From an uncultured Pelagibacteraceae bacterium (GTDB taxonomy: Bacteria; Pseudomonadota; Alphaproteobacteria; Pelagibacterales; Pelagibacteraceae): a stretch of DNA of 64,000 nucleotides. Under the pieces are notes generated by a model. The model did no database searches. It saw only the letters and a list, made by a program, of their open reading frames with translations, and had not been told where the DNA came from. The first letter of the stretch is position 1. Each line of letters begins with the position of its first letter. The translations under genes and the position numbers were made by a program. The stretch lies in contig CACFXK010000004.1 in the NCBI GenBank assembly GCA_902570125.1, forward strand, positions 38,192 through 102,191. Direction: 5' to 3'. Positions 17,094 through 25,997 of the stretch are shown here, one piece after another.

Positions 17094-17873
17094 ATGAAAC
17101 TTAAGGATAGGGTAGCAATAGTTACAGGCGGAGGAAAAGGAATAGGACAAGAAATTTGTCTTGGTCTTGTAAAAGAAGGTGCAAAGATAGTTATCGCAGA
17201 AATAGATATTGAAAATTCAGAAAAAGCTAAAAAAAAAATTATAGAGGCAGGCAGTGAAGCAATAATTATAAAAACTGACGTTTCAAATCAAAAGAGCATC
17301 AACGAGATGGTGGATCAAACTATCAAACACTACGGTAAAATTGATATTCTAATAAACAATGCAGGAATTAGACATGTTAAGAAACTTTTAGATCATACAA
17401 AACAAGATTGGGATGATATGATTTCTGTAAATCTAACAGCACCTTTCCTTGCTAGTCAGGCTGTAATTCCTCATATGATTAAAAATGGAAAAGGTAAAAT
17501 TATTAACTTTGGGTCGATAGCAAGTTTTATGGGAAGACCAGATAGGGTAGGATATGTAGCTGCAAAGAGCGGTGTCTTAGGCTTAACAAGAGCATTATCT
17601 GTTGATCTAACTGGAAAAAATATTAATGTAAATACTATTTGTCCAGGTTTAATATCTACCTCATTTAATCAAAAATATGCTGAAGATCCAAAACATGGTG
17701 AAGCCTGGGGGAAAGAAACTGTAGTAGGTAGATGGGGAGAACCAAAAGATATAGTTGGAGCAGCAGTATTTTTATCAAGCGATGATTCTGATTTCATAAA
17801 TGGCTCTGAAATAAAAATAGATGGTGGATGGCTCTCTTCTAAAGTTAGAAGAGGAGAATTAGATAATGAGTAA
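17094..17873 (+). CDS. short-chain dehydrogenase/reductase of the TRAP-linked module
   Basis: A 259-residue classical SDR with TGGGKGIG (11-18), NNAG (88-91), Ser141, Tyr154 and Lys158 (YVAAK) and the end INGSEIKIDGGW. FabG or 3-hydroxybutyrate-dehydrogenase-like in overall form. Its stop overlaps the aldehyde dehydrogenase start by 8 bases, and a further dehydrogenase and a TRAP transporter follow, so it likely oxidises a hydroxy compound imported by that transporter. Confidence 0.93.
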   Translation: MKLKDRVAIVTGGGKGIGQEICLGLVKEGAKIVIAEIDIENSEKAKKKIIEAGSEAIIIKTDVSNQKSINEMVDQTIKHYGKIDILINNAGIRHVKKLLDHTKQDWDDMISVNLTAPFLASQAVIPHMIKNGKGKIINFGSIASFMGRPDRVGYVAAKSGVLGLTRALSVDLTGKNINVNTICPGLISTSFNQKYAEDPKHGEAWGKETVVGRWGEPKDIVGAAVFLSSDDSDFINGSEIKIDGGWLSSKVRRGELDNE

Positions 17874-19383
17874 CTTTGAAAAAAATCTTGAGCAAGCAAT
17901 TAATAATGCAAAAAGATTAACTGATAAAATTTTAATTGATGGCAAACTAATATCTGCTCAAACAAATAATAAGATACTAGTATTAAATCCAAGCACAGGA
18001 GACAATATCGGTTCTGCTCCTCAATGTAATAAAGATGATGTTAATATTGCTGTTGAGTCAGCACACAAAGCTTTTCAAAAATGGAAAAAAATACCAGCAA
18101 GGGAAAGAGGAAAAATGGTTGCTGCTGGAGCAAAAAGATTAGAGGAAAGAAAGTCAGAAATTGAAACTTTATTATCATTAGATACAGGTAATGCTTTAAG
18201 GACACAGGCTATACCAGAAACAGGTGCTTCCATTGAACTTACAAATATGTTTGCTGGTTTGTCTGGAGAGTTAAAAGGAGAAAATTATCCAACCAATATT
18301 CCAAATAGTATTCATTATACCACCAGAGATCCAATTGGGGTTGTTTGTGCAATCGTACCTTGGAATGCGCCATTATTTTTAACAGTAGCAAAAATCGCTC
18401 CAGCTATTGTAGCAGGAAATAGTGTTGTTTTAAAAACAGCTGAACAAGCTCCATTTTGTGCTCTTCTACTATCGGAGATATTTCAACAAGAACTTCCTCC
18501 GGGTGTTTTAAATGTAATTTCAGGCTATGGAGAAGAGTGTGGCGAACCTCTGGTAACTCATGAAAAAGTAAGAAAAGTAACGTTTACTGGATCTTTTACT
18601 GTAGGAAAGATTATAGCGCAAAAAGCAGCTCCTAAATTATGTCCAGTTACTTTAGAGCTTGGAGGAAAAAATCCAAATATAATAATGAGTGATGCAGATT
18701 TAGATATTGCAATTCAAGGGGTTATTGATGGAATGAGATATACTCGACAAGGACAAGCATGTACTGCTGGTTCAAGAGTTTATATTCAAGAAAAAATTTA
18801 TGATCAAGTACTGGGTGGAGCTGTTGAAAAATTAAGTAAATTAAAAATGGGTAATGCTCTAGATGAAAGTTCTGATATAGGAGCTATTATTTCCGAAGAA
18901 CAACTGAAAAGAACTTTATATTATATGGATATTGCCAAAAAAAACTCTACAACCAACGTTGTGCATGGCGGCAATCAACTAACAGGTGGTGATTATAAAA
19001 ATGGTTTCTTTTATGAACCTACATTGATGTCAGGTGTTCCAGTAAGCTCTCCAGTTTGTCAAGAAGAAATATTTGGTCCTGTTGCTTGTGCAATACCATT
19101 TAAAACATTTGATGAAGTAATGAACAGTGCAAATGATACACCATTTGGATTGTCAGCGGTATTGTGGACACAAAATTTATCTAGAGCTTTACAGTTTGTT
19201 GAAGAAATTGAAGCAGGTTTCGTTCAAGTGAATCAATGTGTAGCGCCTAGAGCTAATGTTTCATATGGAGGATTAAAAATGAGTGGCCTAGGAAAAGAGT
19301 ATGCATTTGATAGTATGGTTAATCATTTTACTCAAAGTAAAACAGTTTTGATTAATAGAGGAAAATCAAATATAGATAATTAA
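17866..19383 (+). CDS. NAD(P)-dependent aldehyde dehydrogenase
   Basis: A 505-residue aldehyde dehydrogenase. Cofactor region VPWNAPLF and FTGSFTVGK, general base Glu near 265 in LELGGKNP, nucleophile Cys299 in GQACTAGSR and the late EEIFGPV motif are all present. It converts an aldehyde to a carboxylate in the cytoplasm and is about the usual family length. It overlaps the preceding SDR by 8 bases and sits 2 bases before the next dehydrogenase gene, indicating one operon. Confidence 0.95.
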   Translation: MSNFEKNLEQAINNAKRLTDKILIDGKLISAQTNNKILVLNPSTGDNIGSAPQCNKDDVNIAVESAHKAFQKWKKIPARERGKMVAAGAKRLEERKSEIETLLSLDTGNALRTQAIPETGASIELTNMFAGLSGELKGENYPTNIPNSIHYTTRDPIGVVCAIVPWNAPLFLTVAKIAPAIVAGNSVVLKTAEQAPFCALLLSEIFQQELPPGVLNVISGYGEECGEPLVTHEKVRKVTFTGSFTVGKIIAQKAAPKLCPVTLELGGKNPNIIMSDADLDIAIQGVIDGMRYTRQGQACTAGSRVYIQEKIYDQVLGGAVEKLSKLKMGNALDESSDIGAIISEEQLKRTLYYMDIAKKNSTTNVVHGGNQLTGGDYKNGFFYEPTLMSGVPVSSPVCQEEIFGPVACAIPFKTFDEVMNSANDTPFGLSAVLWTQNLSRALQFVEEIEAGFVQVNQCVAPRANVSYGGLKMSGLGKEYAFDSMVNHFTQSKTVLINRGKSNIDN

Positions 19384-19385
19384 AA

Positions 19386-20312
19386 ATGACAGATCAAATA
19401 GCATTTATCGGTGTAGGTAATATGGGTAACCCAATGGCAGATCAATTAGTTAAGGCTGGTAAAAAAGTTAAAGCCTACGATGTTTCTCCAGAAATGATAA
19501 AAAAAGCTAAGGATGCGAATTTAGATGTGGTTGATACATTAGATGAGGTCCTTAAAGGTGCAAATTTTGTAATCTCAATGTTGCCTGAAGGCAAACATGT
19601 AAAATCTCTTTTTTTAGGAGACAAAGGTATTATTGATAAAATTTCAAAGGATGCTCTCATAATTGACTGTTCAACAATTGATATTGAAACTTCTTTGTTA
19701 CTAGGCAAGGAAGCAAAGAATAGAGGAATTAAAATGATTGATGCGCCTGTTACAGGAGGTGTTATGGGAGCAAGAGTAGGTAAATTAAATTTTTTAGTCG
19801 GTGGAGATGATGAAGCTGTAAATTTAGCTAAACCATTAATGGATATAATGGGGCAAAAAATTTTACATGCTGGACCACAAGGAAGTGGAGTTGGAGTTAA
19901 GATTTGTAATAATATGTCTTTAGGAATTTCAATGATAGCAGCATCAGAGGCACTAATGTTAGCGAAAAGACTAAAGATGGATTTAAAAAAAGTTCATGAA
20001 ATTATGAAAAATGCCTCTGGAAATAATTGGGCTTTATCAACATATACACCGCTGCCAAATTTAACAGACGGCGTTCCCTCTAATAACAAATATAGACCAG
20101 GCTTTTCTGCAGCCATGATGACTAAAGATTTAAAGTTAGCTAATGATGCCGCAAAATCTGTAAATGCTTCTACACCTCTAGGAAAACATGCCTTAGATAT
20201 ATTTAACGAATTTTGTGAAGGTGGTGATAGCGAAACAGATTATTCAGGTATATCTAAAAAAATTGGCGGAGATGCTTGGGATTATCCCTTTGATCCTAAG
20301 GGTAAGAAATAG
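19386..20312 (+). CDS. 3-hydroxyisobutyrate dehydrogenase-family protein
   Basis: A 308-residue beta-hydroxyacid dehydrogenase with N-terminal NAD-binding FIGVGNMGNPMADQL, substrate motif DAPVTGGVMGA, catalytic Lys in GSGVGVKICNNM and C-terminal MMTKDLKLANDAA. MmsB and glyoxylate/tartronate-semialdehyde reductases share this layout, so either 3-hydroxyisobutyrate or another small beta-hydroxyacid is possible. Last enzyme gene before the TRAP transporter; 120 bases separate it from dctP. Confidence 0.93.
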   Translation: MTDQIAFIGVGNMGNPMADQLVKAGKKVKAYDVSPEMIKKAKDANLDVVDTLDEVLKGANFVISMLPEGKHVKSLFLGDKGIIDKISKDALIIDCSTIDIETSLLLGKEAKNRGIKMIDAPVTGGVMGARVGKLNFLVGGDDEAVNLAKPLMDIMGQKILHAGPQGSGVGVKICNNMSLGISMIAASEALMLAKRLKMDLKKVHEIMKNASGNNWALSTYTPLPNLTDGVPSNNKYRPGFSAAMMTKDLKLANDAAKSVNASTPLGKHALDIFNEFCEGGDSETDYSGISKKIGGDAWDYPFDPKGKK

Positions 20313-20374
20313 CTACTATTAAACCTCTGGTTGTATAAAAAATGCAACAATTAATCGTTTTACATTTGTCATCC

Positions 20375-20396
20375 AATGAGTTTTACTTCGCTCATT
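20375..20396 (+). promoter_or_regulatory. hairpin upstream of dctP
   Basis: AATGAG and CTCATT form a 6-bp inverted repeat around a 10-base loop in the 120-base gap between the dehydrogenase and dctP. There is no T-run after it, so it is not a standard terminator. It overlaps the adjacent 17-bp dyad by 2 bases, so RNA hairpin and operator readings are both possible. Confidence 0.3.
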
Positions 20397-20411
20397 ATTA
20401 AGACTTAATAA
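20395..20411. promoter_or_regulatory. 17-bp perfect dyad upstream of dctP, candidate operator
   Basis: TTATTAAG-A-CTTAATAA is a perfect inverted repeat with a one-base centre, 21 bases before the dctP ATG. Odd-centred dyads of this length are typical repressor sites. AT-rich background raises the chance rate, but the position in the only sizeable gap of the module is suggestive. The ribosome-binding site GAGAGGGA follows at about 20417-20424. Confidence 0.4.
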
Positions 20412-20432
20412 CAATAAAGAGAGGGATAAATA

Positions 20433-21521
20433 ATGAAAAAAATCACTTCAATGATTTTAGCTTTAGTATTTGCAGTTTCAGTAATTGGATCTGCTTCTGC
20501 TAAAACATTAAAAATCCAACTTACTTTTCCTAAAACATCATACGATGGACAAATCGTAAAAATGTGGACTGACAGAGTAACAAAACTAACTCGTGGAGAG
20601 TTAAAATTTGAGCTTCTTTCAAAAGGTGAAGTTGTTGGTATGAAAGAAACACTAGAAGCTGTTGACAAAGGTCTAGTAGATGGTGGTGCAGCATGGACTC
20701 ACTACTGGTCAAACTATCACCCAGCTGCGATGTTATTTGGATCGCCAGTTGCTGGTGGAGGAATTGGTTTAAGCACTAAATCTTGGTTAGCTTGGTATTT
20801 CGATAATGGTGGTAAAGAATTATACGACCAATTATGGAGCGAAATGGGAATGAATGTTAAAGGTTTCGTGATGGCATCATCAGGACCTGAAGCATTAGGT
20901 TGGTTTAAAGAGCCAATTAAAAACATGGATGATTTCAGAAAATACAGATTCAGAACTCCTCCAGGAATTCCAGGACAAACATACAAAGATATCGGAATTG
21001 CATCAGTATCTTTATCAGGTGGTGATATTTTACCAGCACTTGAAAAAGGAACTATTGATGCTGCTGAATGGTGTTGTCCAAAACCAGACTCAGTTTTTGG
21101 TTTTCAAAAAGTTCTTAAAAACTACTATCTACAAGGATTACACCAAAACGTAGTAAATGGTGATATCTATATTAATGGAGATGTTTACAATTCTTTAACT
21201 GACCATCAAAAATATGCAATGGAAGTTGCGTCTGAAGCGATGATCACTAGAAACATCACTAATAGAGCTGTAGAAAATGGTAAAGCGTTAATCGATCTTA
21301 CTGAAAATCACGGTGTAAAACTTTGGGATACACCAGCTGATTATTTCACTGAGTACATGAACGCTGCTCAAGCAACTCTTAAAAAGAATGCTGCATCAAA
21401 TGCTTTCTTTAAAGAAGTTTATGAGCACATGACTGCACATGCAAAAATTGTAGTACCTTTTATTGCACAAATGGAAACATCTGATGCATCAATTGGAACT
21501 GCTTTCGCATCACAACAGTAG
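20433..21521 (+). CDS. dctP: TRAP transporter substrate-binding protein, DctP family (TakP-like)
   Basis: A 362-residue periplasmic binding protein with signal peptide (KKITSMILALVFAVSVIGSASA). The DctP fold is recognised by QLTFPKTSYDGQIVKMW, the carboxylate-binding arginine region FRKYRFRTPPG, and GTIDAAEWCCPKPDSVFGFQKV, which resembles the TakP subgroup that binds 2-oxo acids. It captures a small organic acid and hands it to DctQM. Upstream are a good ribosome-binding site (GAGAGGGA) and a 17-bp dyad; directly downstream is a strong terminator, so this gene should be expressed far above dctQM. Confidence 0.95.
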   Translation: MKKITSMILALVFAVSVIGSASAKTLKIQLTFPKTSYDGQIVKMWTDRVTKLTRGELKFELLSKGEVVGMKETLEAVDKGLVDGGAAWTHYWSNYHPAAMLFGSPVAGGGIGLSTKSWLAWYFDNGGKELYDQLWSEMGMNVKGFVMASSGPEALGWFKEPIKNMDDFRKYRFRTPPGIPGQTYKDIGIASVSLSGGDILPALEKGTIDAAEWCCPKPDSVFGFQKVLKNYYLQGLHQNVVNGDIYINGDVYNSLTDHQKYAMEVASEAMITRNITNRAVENGKALIDLTENHGVKLWDTPADYFTEYMNAAQATLKKNAASNAFFKEVYEHMTAHAKIVVPFIAQMETSDASIGTAFASQQ

Positions 21522-21532
21522 TTAAAAATATT

Positions 21533-21568
21533 AAAACGGGGATTGTTTAAAAAATCCCCGTTTTTTTT
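21533..21568 (+). terminator. strong rho-independent terminator between dctP and dctQ
   Basis: AAAACGGGGATT and AATCCCCGTTTT form a perfect 12-bp stem with an 8-base loop, ending in TTTTTTTT. It lies 11 bases after the dctP stop and 33 bases before dctQ. Partial termination here would give excess binding protein over membrane subunits. Confidence 0.93.
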
Positions 21569-21600
21569 ACAAATTTAATTTAAATAACTATACTTGTTAA

Positions 21601-22257
21601 ATGGTTGATAAAGACTCAGAGCCTAAAGTTAAAGAAAATCTTGATATTACTGACGAGCTTATAGCCGAAAGAAGAACAAGTTTAAAAATGCCTGAGGATA
21701 TGACTCCTTGGATGGCAAAAACAATAGAATTCATAGACTCAAAAATGTTAATTACCGGCAAAGTATTTGCCTGGTTAACTGTATTTCTAATTTATGCAAT
21801 GATCCATGAGGTTATTGGAAGACATTTTTTCAACAGACCTACTTTATGGTCATTTGACATCAGCAGAATGTTGGCTGGTGCTTTATTTATGTTAGGTGCA
21901 GCCTATACATTATCAAAAGGAATACATATAAGAGCAGATTTTCTTTATCGAAATTGGTCAGTAAAAAATCAGGCTAGAGTAGATTTATTTTTATATTTAT
22001 TATTTTTTATACCAGGGTTTCTTGTATTTTTCCTTGTAAGTTTTGATTACGCCTATACTTCAATTTGTGGAAGATCAAATTTAGAGGAATGCTTAGGTGG
22101 TAAAGTTAGAATTCAAAGAGCCATGGATACAACATGGATGCCAATTATGTGGCCTTTAAAAAGTTGTATGCCTATTGGTGCATTTTTACTTTTAGTACAA
22201 GGTATATCTGAAATTTTAAAAACTTATTATGCTTTTGTTAAGGGGAGATGGCCCTAA
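21601..22257 (+). CDS. dctQ: TRAP transporter small membrane subunit DctQ
   Basis: A 218-residue protein with a charged N-terminal cytoplasmic extension of about 55 residues, longer than usual, then four membrane segments (GKVFAWLTVFLIYAMI, ISRMLAGALFMLGAAYTL, LFLYLLFFIPGFLVFFLV, CMPIGAFLLLVQGISEI). Motif EVIGRHFFNRPTLWSFD is typical DctQ. It pairs with DctM in the sodium-driven TRAP permease. It starts after the terminator and overlaps dctM by 10 bases. Confidence 0.93.
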   Translation: MVDKDSEPKVKENLDITDELIAERRTSLKMPEDMTPWMAKTIEFIDSKMLITGKVFAWLTVFLIYAMIHEVIGRHFFNRPTLWSFDISRMLAGALFMLGAAYTLSKGIHIRADFLYRNWSVKNQARVDLFLYLLFFIPGFLVFFLVSFDYAYTSICGRSNLEECLGGKVRIQRAMDTTWMPIMWPLKSCMPIGAFLLLVQGISEILKTYYAFVKGRWP

Positions 22258-23588
22258 TGGATTTCTTTAGCCCAGAAATAATTGGAGCAATAATGATTGG
22301 TTGCATGTTATTTGCAATCTTTGTTGGTTTCCCAATTTCATTTACTTTAATATTTTTAGGCCTTGTTTTTGGATATTGGGGTTTTGGCAAATTAGTTTTT
22401 TATTTAATGACCCTTCAGTTCAATATGATTATGACAGAGAATACACTCGCCGCCGTGCCACTCTTTATTTTTATGGGAATTTTAATGGAGCAAGCAGGTC
22501 TAATGGAAAGATTGTTTAATGCAGTTCAATTAATGCTCTCTAAGACAAGAGGAGCTTTGTTTTATGCGGTAATGTTTGTCTCAACAATTTTTGCAGCTGC
22601 AACTGGAATAGTTGGTGCATCAGTTACAATTTTAGGAATTATGGCAGGTAAAACTATGATTAGAACTGGTTATGATACTAGACTGTCTGCTGGGTTAATC
22701 TGTGCTGGCGGAACTCTTGGAATTTTAATTCCTCCAAGTATTATGTTAGTTGTGATGGGACCTGTTTTAGAAATTCCTGTCACAGATTTATTTGCTGCTG
22801 CCATAATGCCAGGTATTTTATTAGCATGTCTGTACGCAGCTTACACAACATTAAGATGTTATCTAAATCCAAAACTTGGCCCTGTTTTACCAGCAAACGA
22901 ACAACCTACTAATATGACTAAGGTTTGGTATGAATTTATTATGGGACTAATTCCTCCTGCAGGATTAGTTTTTTTTGCACTAGGAAGTATTCTATTTGGT
23001 CTTGCTACTCCAACTGAAGGAGCTGGTATGGGAGCTTTTGGTGCTATCTTACTTGCACTAACATATAAAAAATTAACTCTCCCAGGTTTAAAAGATGCTC
23101 TTTTAAAAACTTTAGAGATTACAGCACTAATAATGTTTTTAGTTGCTGCATCAAATTTTTTTGGAGCAGTATTCTCAAAATTAGGAACTCCATCTCTGTT
23201 AACTGATTTTCTTTTAAATTTAGAGGTTAATAGGTACGTAATATTAGCAATTATAATGGCTGCTATTTTTTTATTAGGATGGCCTTTAGAGTGGGTACCA
23301 ATAGTATTAATAGTATTGCCAATTGTATTACCTTTAGTAATAGAGTTAGGATTTAATCTTACATGGTTTGCAATATTAGTAGCCGTTAATCTCCAAACCG
23401 CCTGGCTCTCACCTCCTGTTGCATTATCTGCTTATTTCTTAAAAGGTGTGGTTCCAGAATGGGATTTAAAAGATATCTATCTTGGCATGATGCAATTTAT
23501 GGTTATCCAAGTCATTGGTTTAGTATTAATTATAATATTTCCAAAAATAGCATTGTGGTTGCCTGGGGTAATGTACCCATCACCTTAG
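22248..23588 (+). CDS. dctM: TRAP transporter large membrane subunit DctM
   Basis: A 446-residue polytopic protein with about 12 hydrophobic segments. DctM landmarks: AVPLFIFMGILMEQAGLMERLF, AATGIVGASVTILGIMAG, CAGGTLGILIPPSIMLVV and TPTEGAGMGAFGA. It is the transport channel of the TRAP system, moving a carboxylate inward with sodium. Translational coupling to dctQ is shown by the 10-base overlap; the 3' end overlaps the convergent EamA gene by 4 bases. Confidence 0.95.
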   Translation: MALMDFFSPEIIGAIMIGCMLFAIFVGFPISFTLIFLGLVFGYWGFGKLVFYLMTLQFNMIMTENTLAAVPLFIFMGILMEQAGLMERLFNAVQLMLSKTRGALFYAVMFVSTIFAAATGIVGASVTILGIMAGKTMIRTGYDTRLSAGLICAGGTLGILIPPSIMLVVMGPVLEIPVTDLFAAAIMPGILLACLYAAYTTLRCYLNPKLGPVLPANEQPTNMTKVWYEFIMGLIPPAGLVFFALGSILFGLATPTEGAGMGAFGAILLALTYKKLTLPGLKDALLKTLEITALIMFLVAASNFFGAVFSKLGTPSLLTDFLLNLEVNRYVILAIIMAAIFLLGWPLEWVPIVLIVLPIVLPLVIELGFNLTWFAILVAVNLQTAWLSPPVALSAYFLKGVVPEWDLKDIYLGMMQFMVIQVIGLVLIIIFPKIALWLPGVMYPSP

Positions 23589-24478
23589 TTAGACTTATTT
23601 ATTTGAGGTATAATAGTTCCAACTAGAATTATTGCTAAAGATATAAAAACCTTGGTTGAAATTGGAGAGTCAATTATTAACCAAGACATTGTTGCACCAA
23701 TAGGGCCTGTTAAAGGATACATTAAACTAATTCTACCTACTGGAACTCTTCTAAGAGCAAAATTATAAAACAAATATGCTCCAAACGTTATACAAGATAA
23801 AGTTATAGCCGCTAAAACTGGTGGTGAAAAATTTAAATAATTTTTATATTCAAAACTTGAATTTGGCCAAATTAAAAAAAGAACTAATAAAGATAGTATA
23901 GCACCAATAAAATATTGATAAGTATTAACGCCCAATTGATCAACTTTAGTTTGCATAAATCTTCTTCCTAAAACCTCATTTACGGAAACACAAATCATTC
24001 CTAAAAAGATTATTAAATCACCAATATAATTTCCTTGTCCTGATTTTGTTTGACTTGTAAGTAAAATTAAAGTTCCAATAATTGTTATAAAGGCTCCAAT
24101 AATTACTTTTATTTCAATTTTTTCTTTTAAAAAAAGTCTTGCAACAAATGGTTGCCATATTGGTAAAGTGCTAATTAAAGCAACTCCATTTACAGGTGAG
24201 GTAAGTAGAAGACCAATATGAAAACTTAGAGTAACAAGAAAAGGATTTAATAAACCCATTAAAAAAGGAGTAAATCCAATTTTTTTAATTTTTAAATCTG
24301 CTCTCATGATTAAAGCAAAAATTAACATCAAAATAAATGCTAAGGAGAATCGTACTGCCATTAAATCCATTACATAAAATTCCTGTAATGCTAATTTCAC
24401 AAATGGTGGACCTGACCCGAAACCTATTACTGCCACAAACATAGAAACGTAGCCAATATTATTTTTTAGAAAATTCAT
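23585..24478 (-). CDS. EamA/DMT-superfamily transporter
   Basis: A 297-residue protein with two EamA repeats, about ten membrane segments in all. The first repeat has GFGSGPPFVKLALQEFYVMDLMAVRFSLAF and the second VSVNEVLGRRFM, with PVGRISLMYPLTGPIGATMSWLII near the end. Proteins of this group export amino acids or metabolites across the inner membrane; the substrate is unknown. Convergent with dctM and divergent from the NCS1 permease 65 bases away. Confidence 0.92.
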   Translation of the reverse strand: MNFLKNNIGYVSMFVAVIGFGSGPPFVKLALQEFYVMDLMAVRFSLAFILMLIFALIMRADLKIKKIGFTPFLMGLLNPFLVTLSFHIGLLLTSPVNGVALISTLPIWQPFVARLFLKEKIEIKVIIGAFITIIGTLILLTSQTKSGQGNYIGDLIIFLGMICVSVNEVLGRRFMQTKVDQLGVNTYQYFIGAILSLLVLFLIWPNSSFEYKNYLNFSPPVLAAITLSCITFGAYLFYNFALRRVPVGRISLMYPLTGPIGATMSWLIIDSPISTKVFISLAIILVGTIIPQINKSN

Positions 24479-24543
24479 TAAATTACAAAATTATGGATAT
24501 CACTATTATAGACATATAAATATTTTAGTTTAAGGTTACATTA

Positions 24544-25995
24544 GTGAGTCAGAATATAGAATTAAAAAATTTTGAATTAGCCACAGTTAACCCAAGTAAT
24601 AAAACATGGACATCAATTGATTTATTTTGCTTTTGGGCTAATAGTATCCAGACCATTACAGGTTTTGCGTTAATAGCCTCTTTATATTTAATATATAATC
24701 TTAGTACTGTACTGGTCTTATCTTCTTCATTAGCCGCCTCTATATTAATTTATTTTTTTACATCATTGATTGGCAAACCATCACAAAAGCATGGATTACC
24801 TTTTCCTGTTATGCTCAGAATTTCCATGGGCTTAAGTGGAGCCAAATACTTAAGTCTTTTAAGATCTGTCATTGGAGTAATTATGTTTGGTATTCAAACA
24901 TTTTTTATATCAAAATCAATTACATATCTAATTAGAATTTTTATTTATTATAACCTAGATAGTCAAATTTTAGATGATCAAGTGTTTTTAGCTTTTTTTC
25001 TTGGATTAAATATTATTGATTGGATTTCATTAGTATTAACTTTTGTTGTTCAGTATTTTTTATTTACAAATGGACAAAGGTTTAATCAAAGATTTTTAAA
25101 GTTTTCAGCCATCTTTGTTTATTTAGGTTTGTTAGTCTTTTTCTTAATTTTAACTTCTGAAAATCACACACAAATTTTTCAGTCTCTTAAATCAAATACA
25201 ACAGATGGAAATTTTTTTTCAAAATCTAACGTTTTACCTTTTGTAGTTTTAACAGGTACAATTTTCTCTTACTTCTCAATTGTGTTGTTAAATTTTGGAG
25301 ATTTTTCTAGATATGTCAAAACAGATAAAGATCTAAAATTGGGAAACCTTAGTCTTTTTCTAAATATGATTTTGTTTTCATTTTTAGTGACATCTATAGT
25401 TGTTGGAGTAGATGTTGTTTTAAATCAAAAGCTTATTGTTGTTGATCAAATATTAACTAAGCCAATGGATATTATTGGAAAATTAGACAATACTGGCTTA
25501 ACTGTGTTTGTTCTAATTTTTATAATTTTTTCGTCCCTATCTACTAATTTAATTTCTAATTATGTACCTACGCAAAATAGTATAATAAATTTTATTCCTA
25601 ATAATCTAGATCTCAAAACCTCTGGAGTATTAATTTTAATAATTGGTTTTATTGCTGGAGGTTTGTGGCCATCTATTTTAAGTCAAATAGGTGTAATAAA
25701 TATTATCGACAGCCTTGCAGCATTTTTTGGTCCAATCTTTGCAATAATAATTGCTGACTACTATCTAGTGAAAAAAGGTAAAGTAAATCACAAAGATCTG
25801 TTTTTTTTGAGGGATGGAAATGAATATATGTATACAAATGGTTGGAACTATAAAGCTGTGTATTCACTTATTATAGGTTTTATATTCTCATTTTCATTAT
25901 TATGGAATATCAATTTCTCAGATATAAAATCATTTTCTTGGATATTAGGATTTGTCGTATCGTTTTTTATATATTATCTTCTAGCTGAAAAATAA
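24544..25995 (+). CDS. NCS1-family nucleobase:cation symporter-like permease
   Basis: A 483-residue permease with about twelve membrane segments, starting at GTG. The NCS1 signature is seen in TWTSIDLFCFWANSIQTITGF and KHGLPFPVMLRISMGLSGAKYL, and the mid-protein VLLNFGDFSRYVKTDKDLKLGN matches the Mhp1/CodB/hydantoin permease group. Likely imports a purine, pyrimidine or hydantoin-like compound with sodium or protons. It is followed after 2 bases by a zinc alcohol dehydrogenase gene. Confidence 0.9.
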   Translation: MSQNIELKNFELATVNPSNKTWTSIDLFCFWANSIQTITGFALIASLYLIYNLSTVLVLSSSLAASILIYFFTSLIGKPSQKHGLPFPVMLRISMGLSGAKYLSLLRSVIGVIMFGIQTFFISKSITYLIRIFIYYNLDSQILDDQVFLAFFLGLNIIDWISLVLTFVVQYFLFTNGQRFNQRFLKFSAIFVYLGLLVFFLILTSENHTQIFQSLKSNTTDGNFFSKSNVLPFVVLTGTIFSYFSIVLLNFGDFSRYVKTDKDLKLGNLSLFLNMILFSFLVTSIVVGVDVVLNQKLIVVDQILTKPMDIIGKLDNTGLTVFVLIFIIFSSLSTNLISNYVPTQNSIINFIPNNLDLKTSGVLILIIGFIAGGLWPSILSQIGVINIIDSLAAFFGPIFAIIIADYYLVKKGKVNHKDLFFLRDGNEYMYTNGWNYKAVYSLIIGFIFSFSLLWNINFSDIKSFSWILGFVVSFFIYYLLAEK

Positions 25996-25997
25996 TT

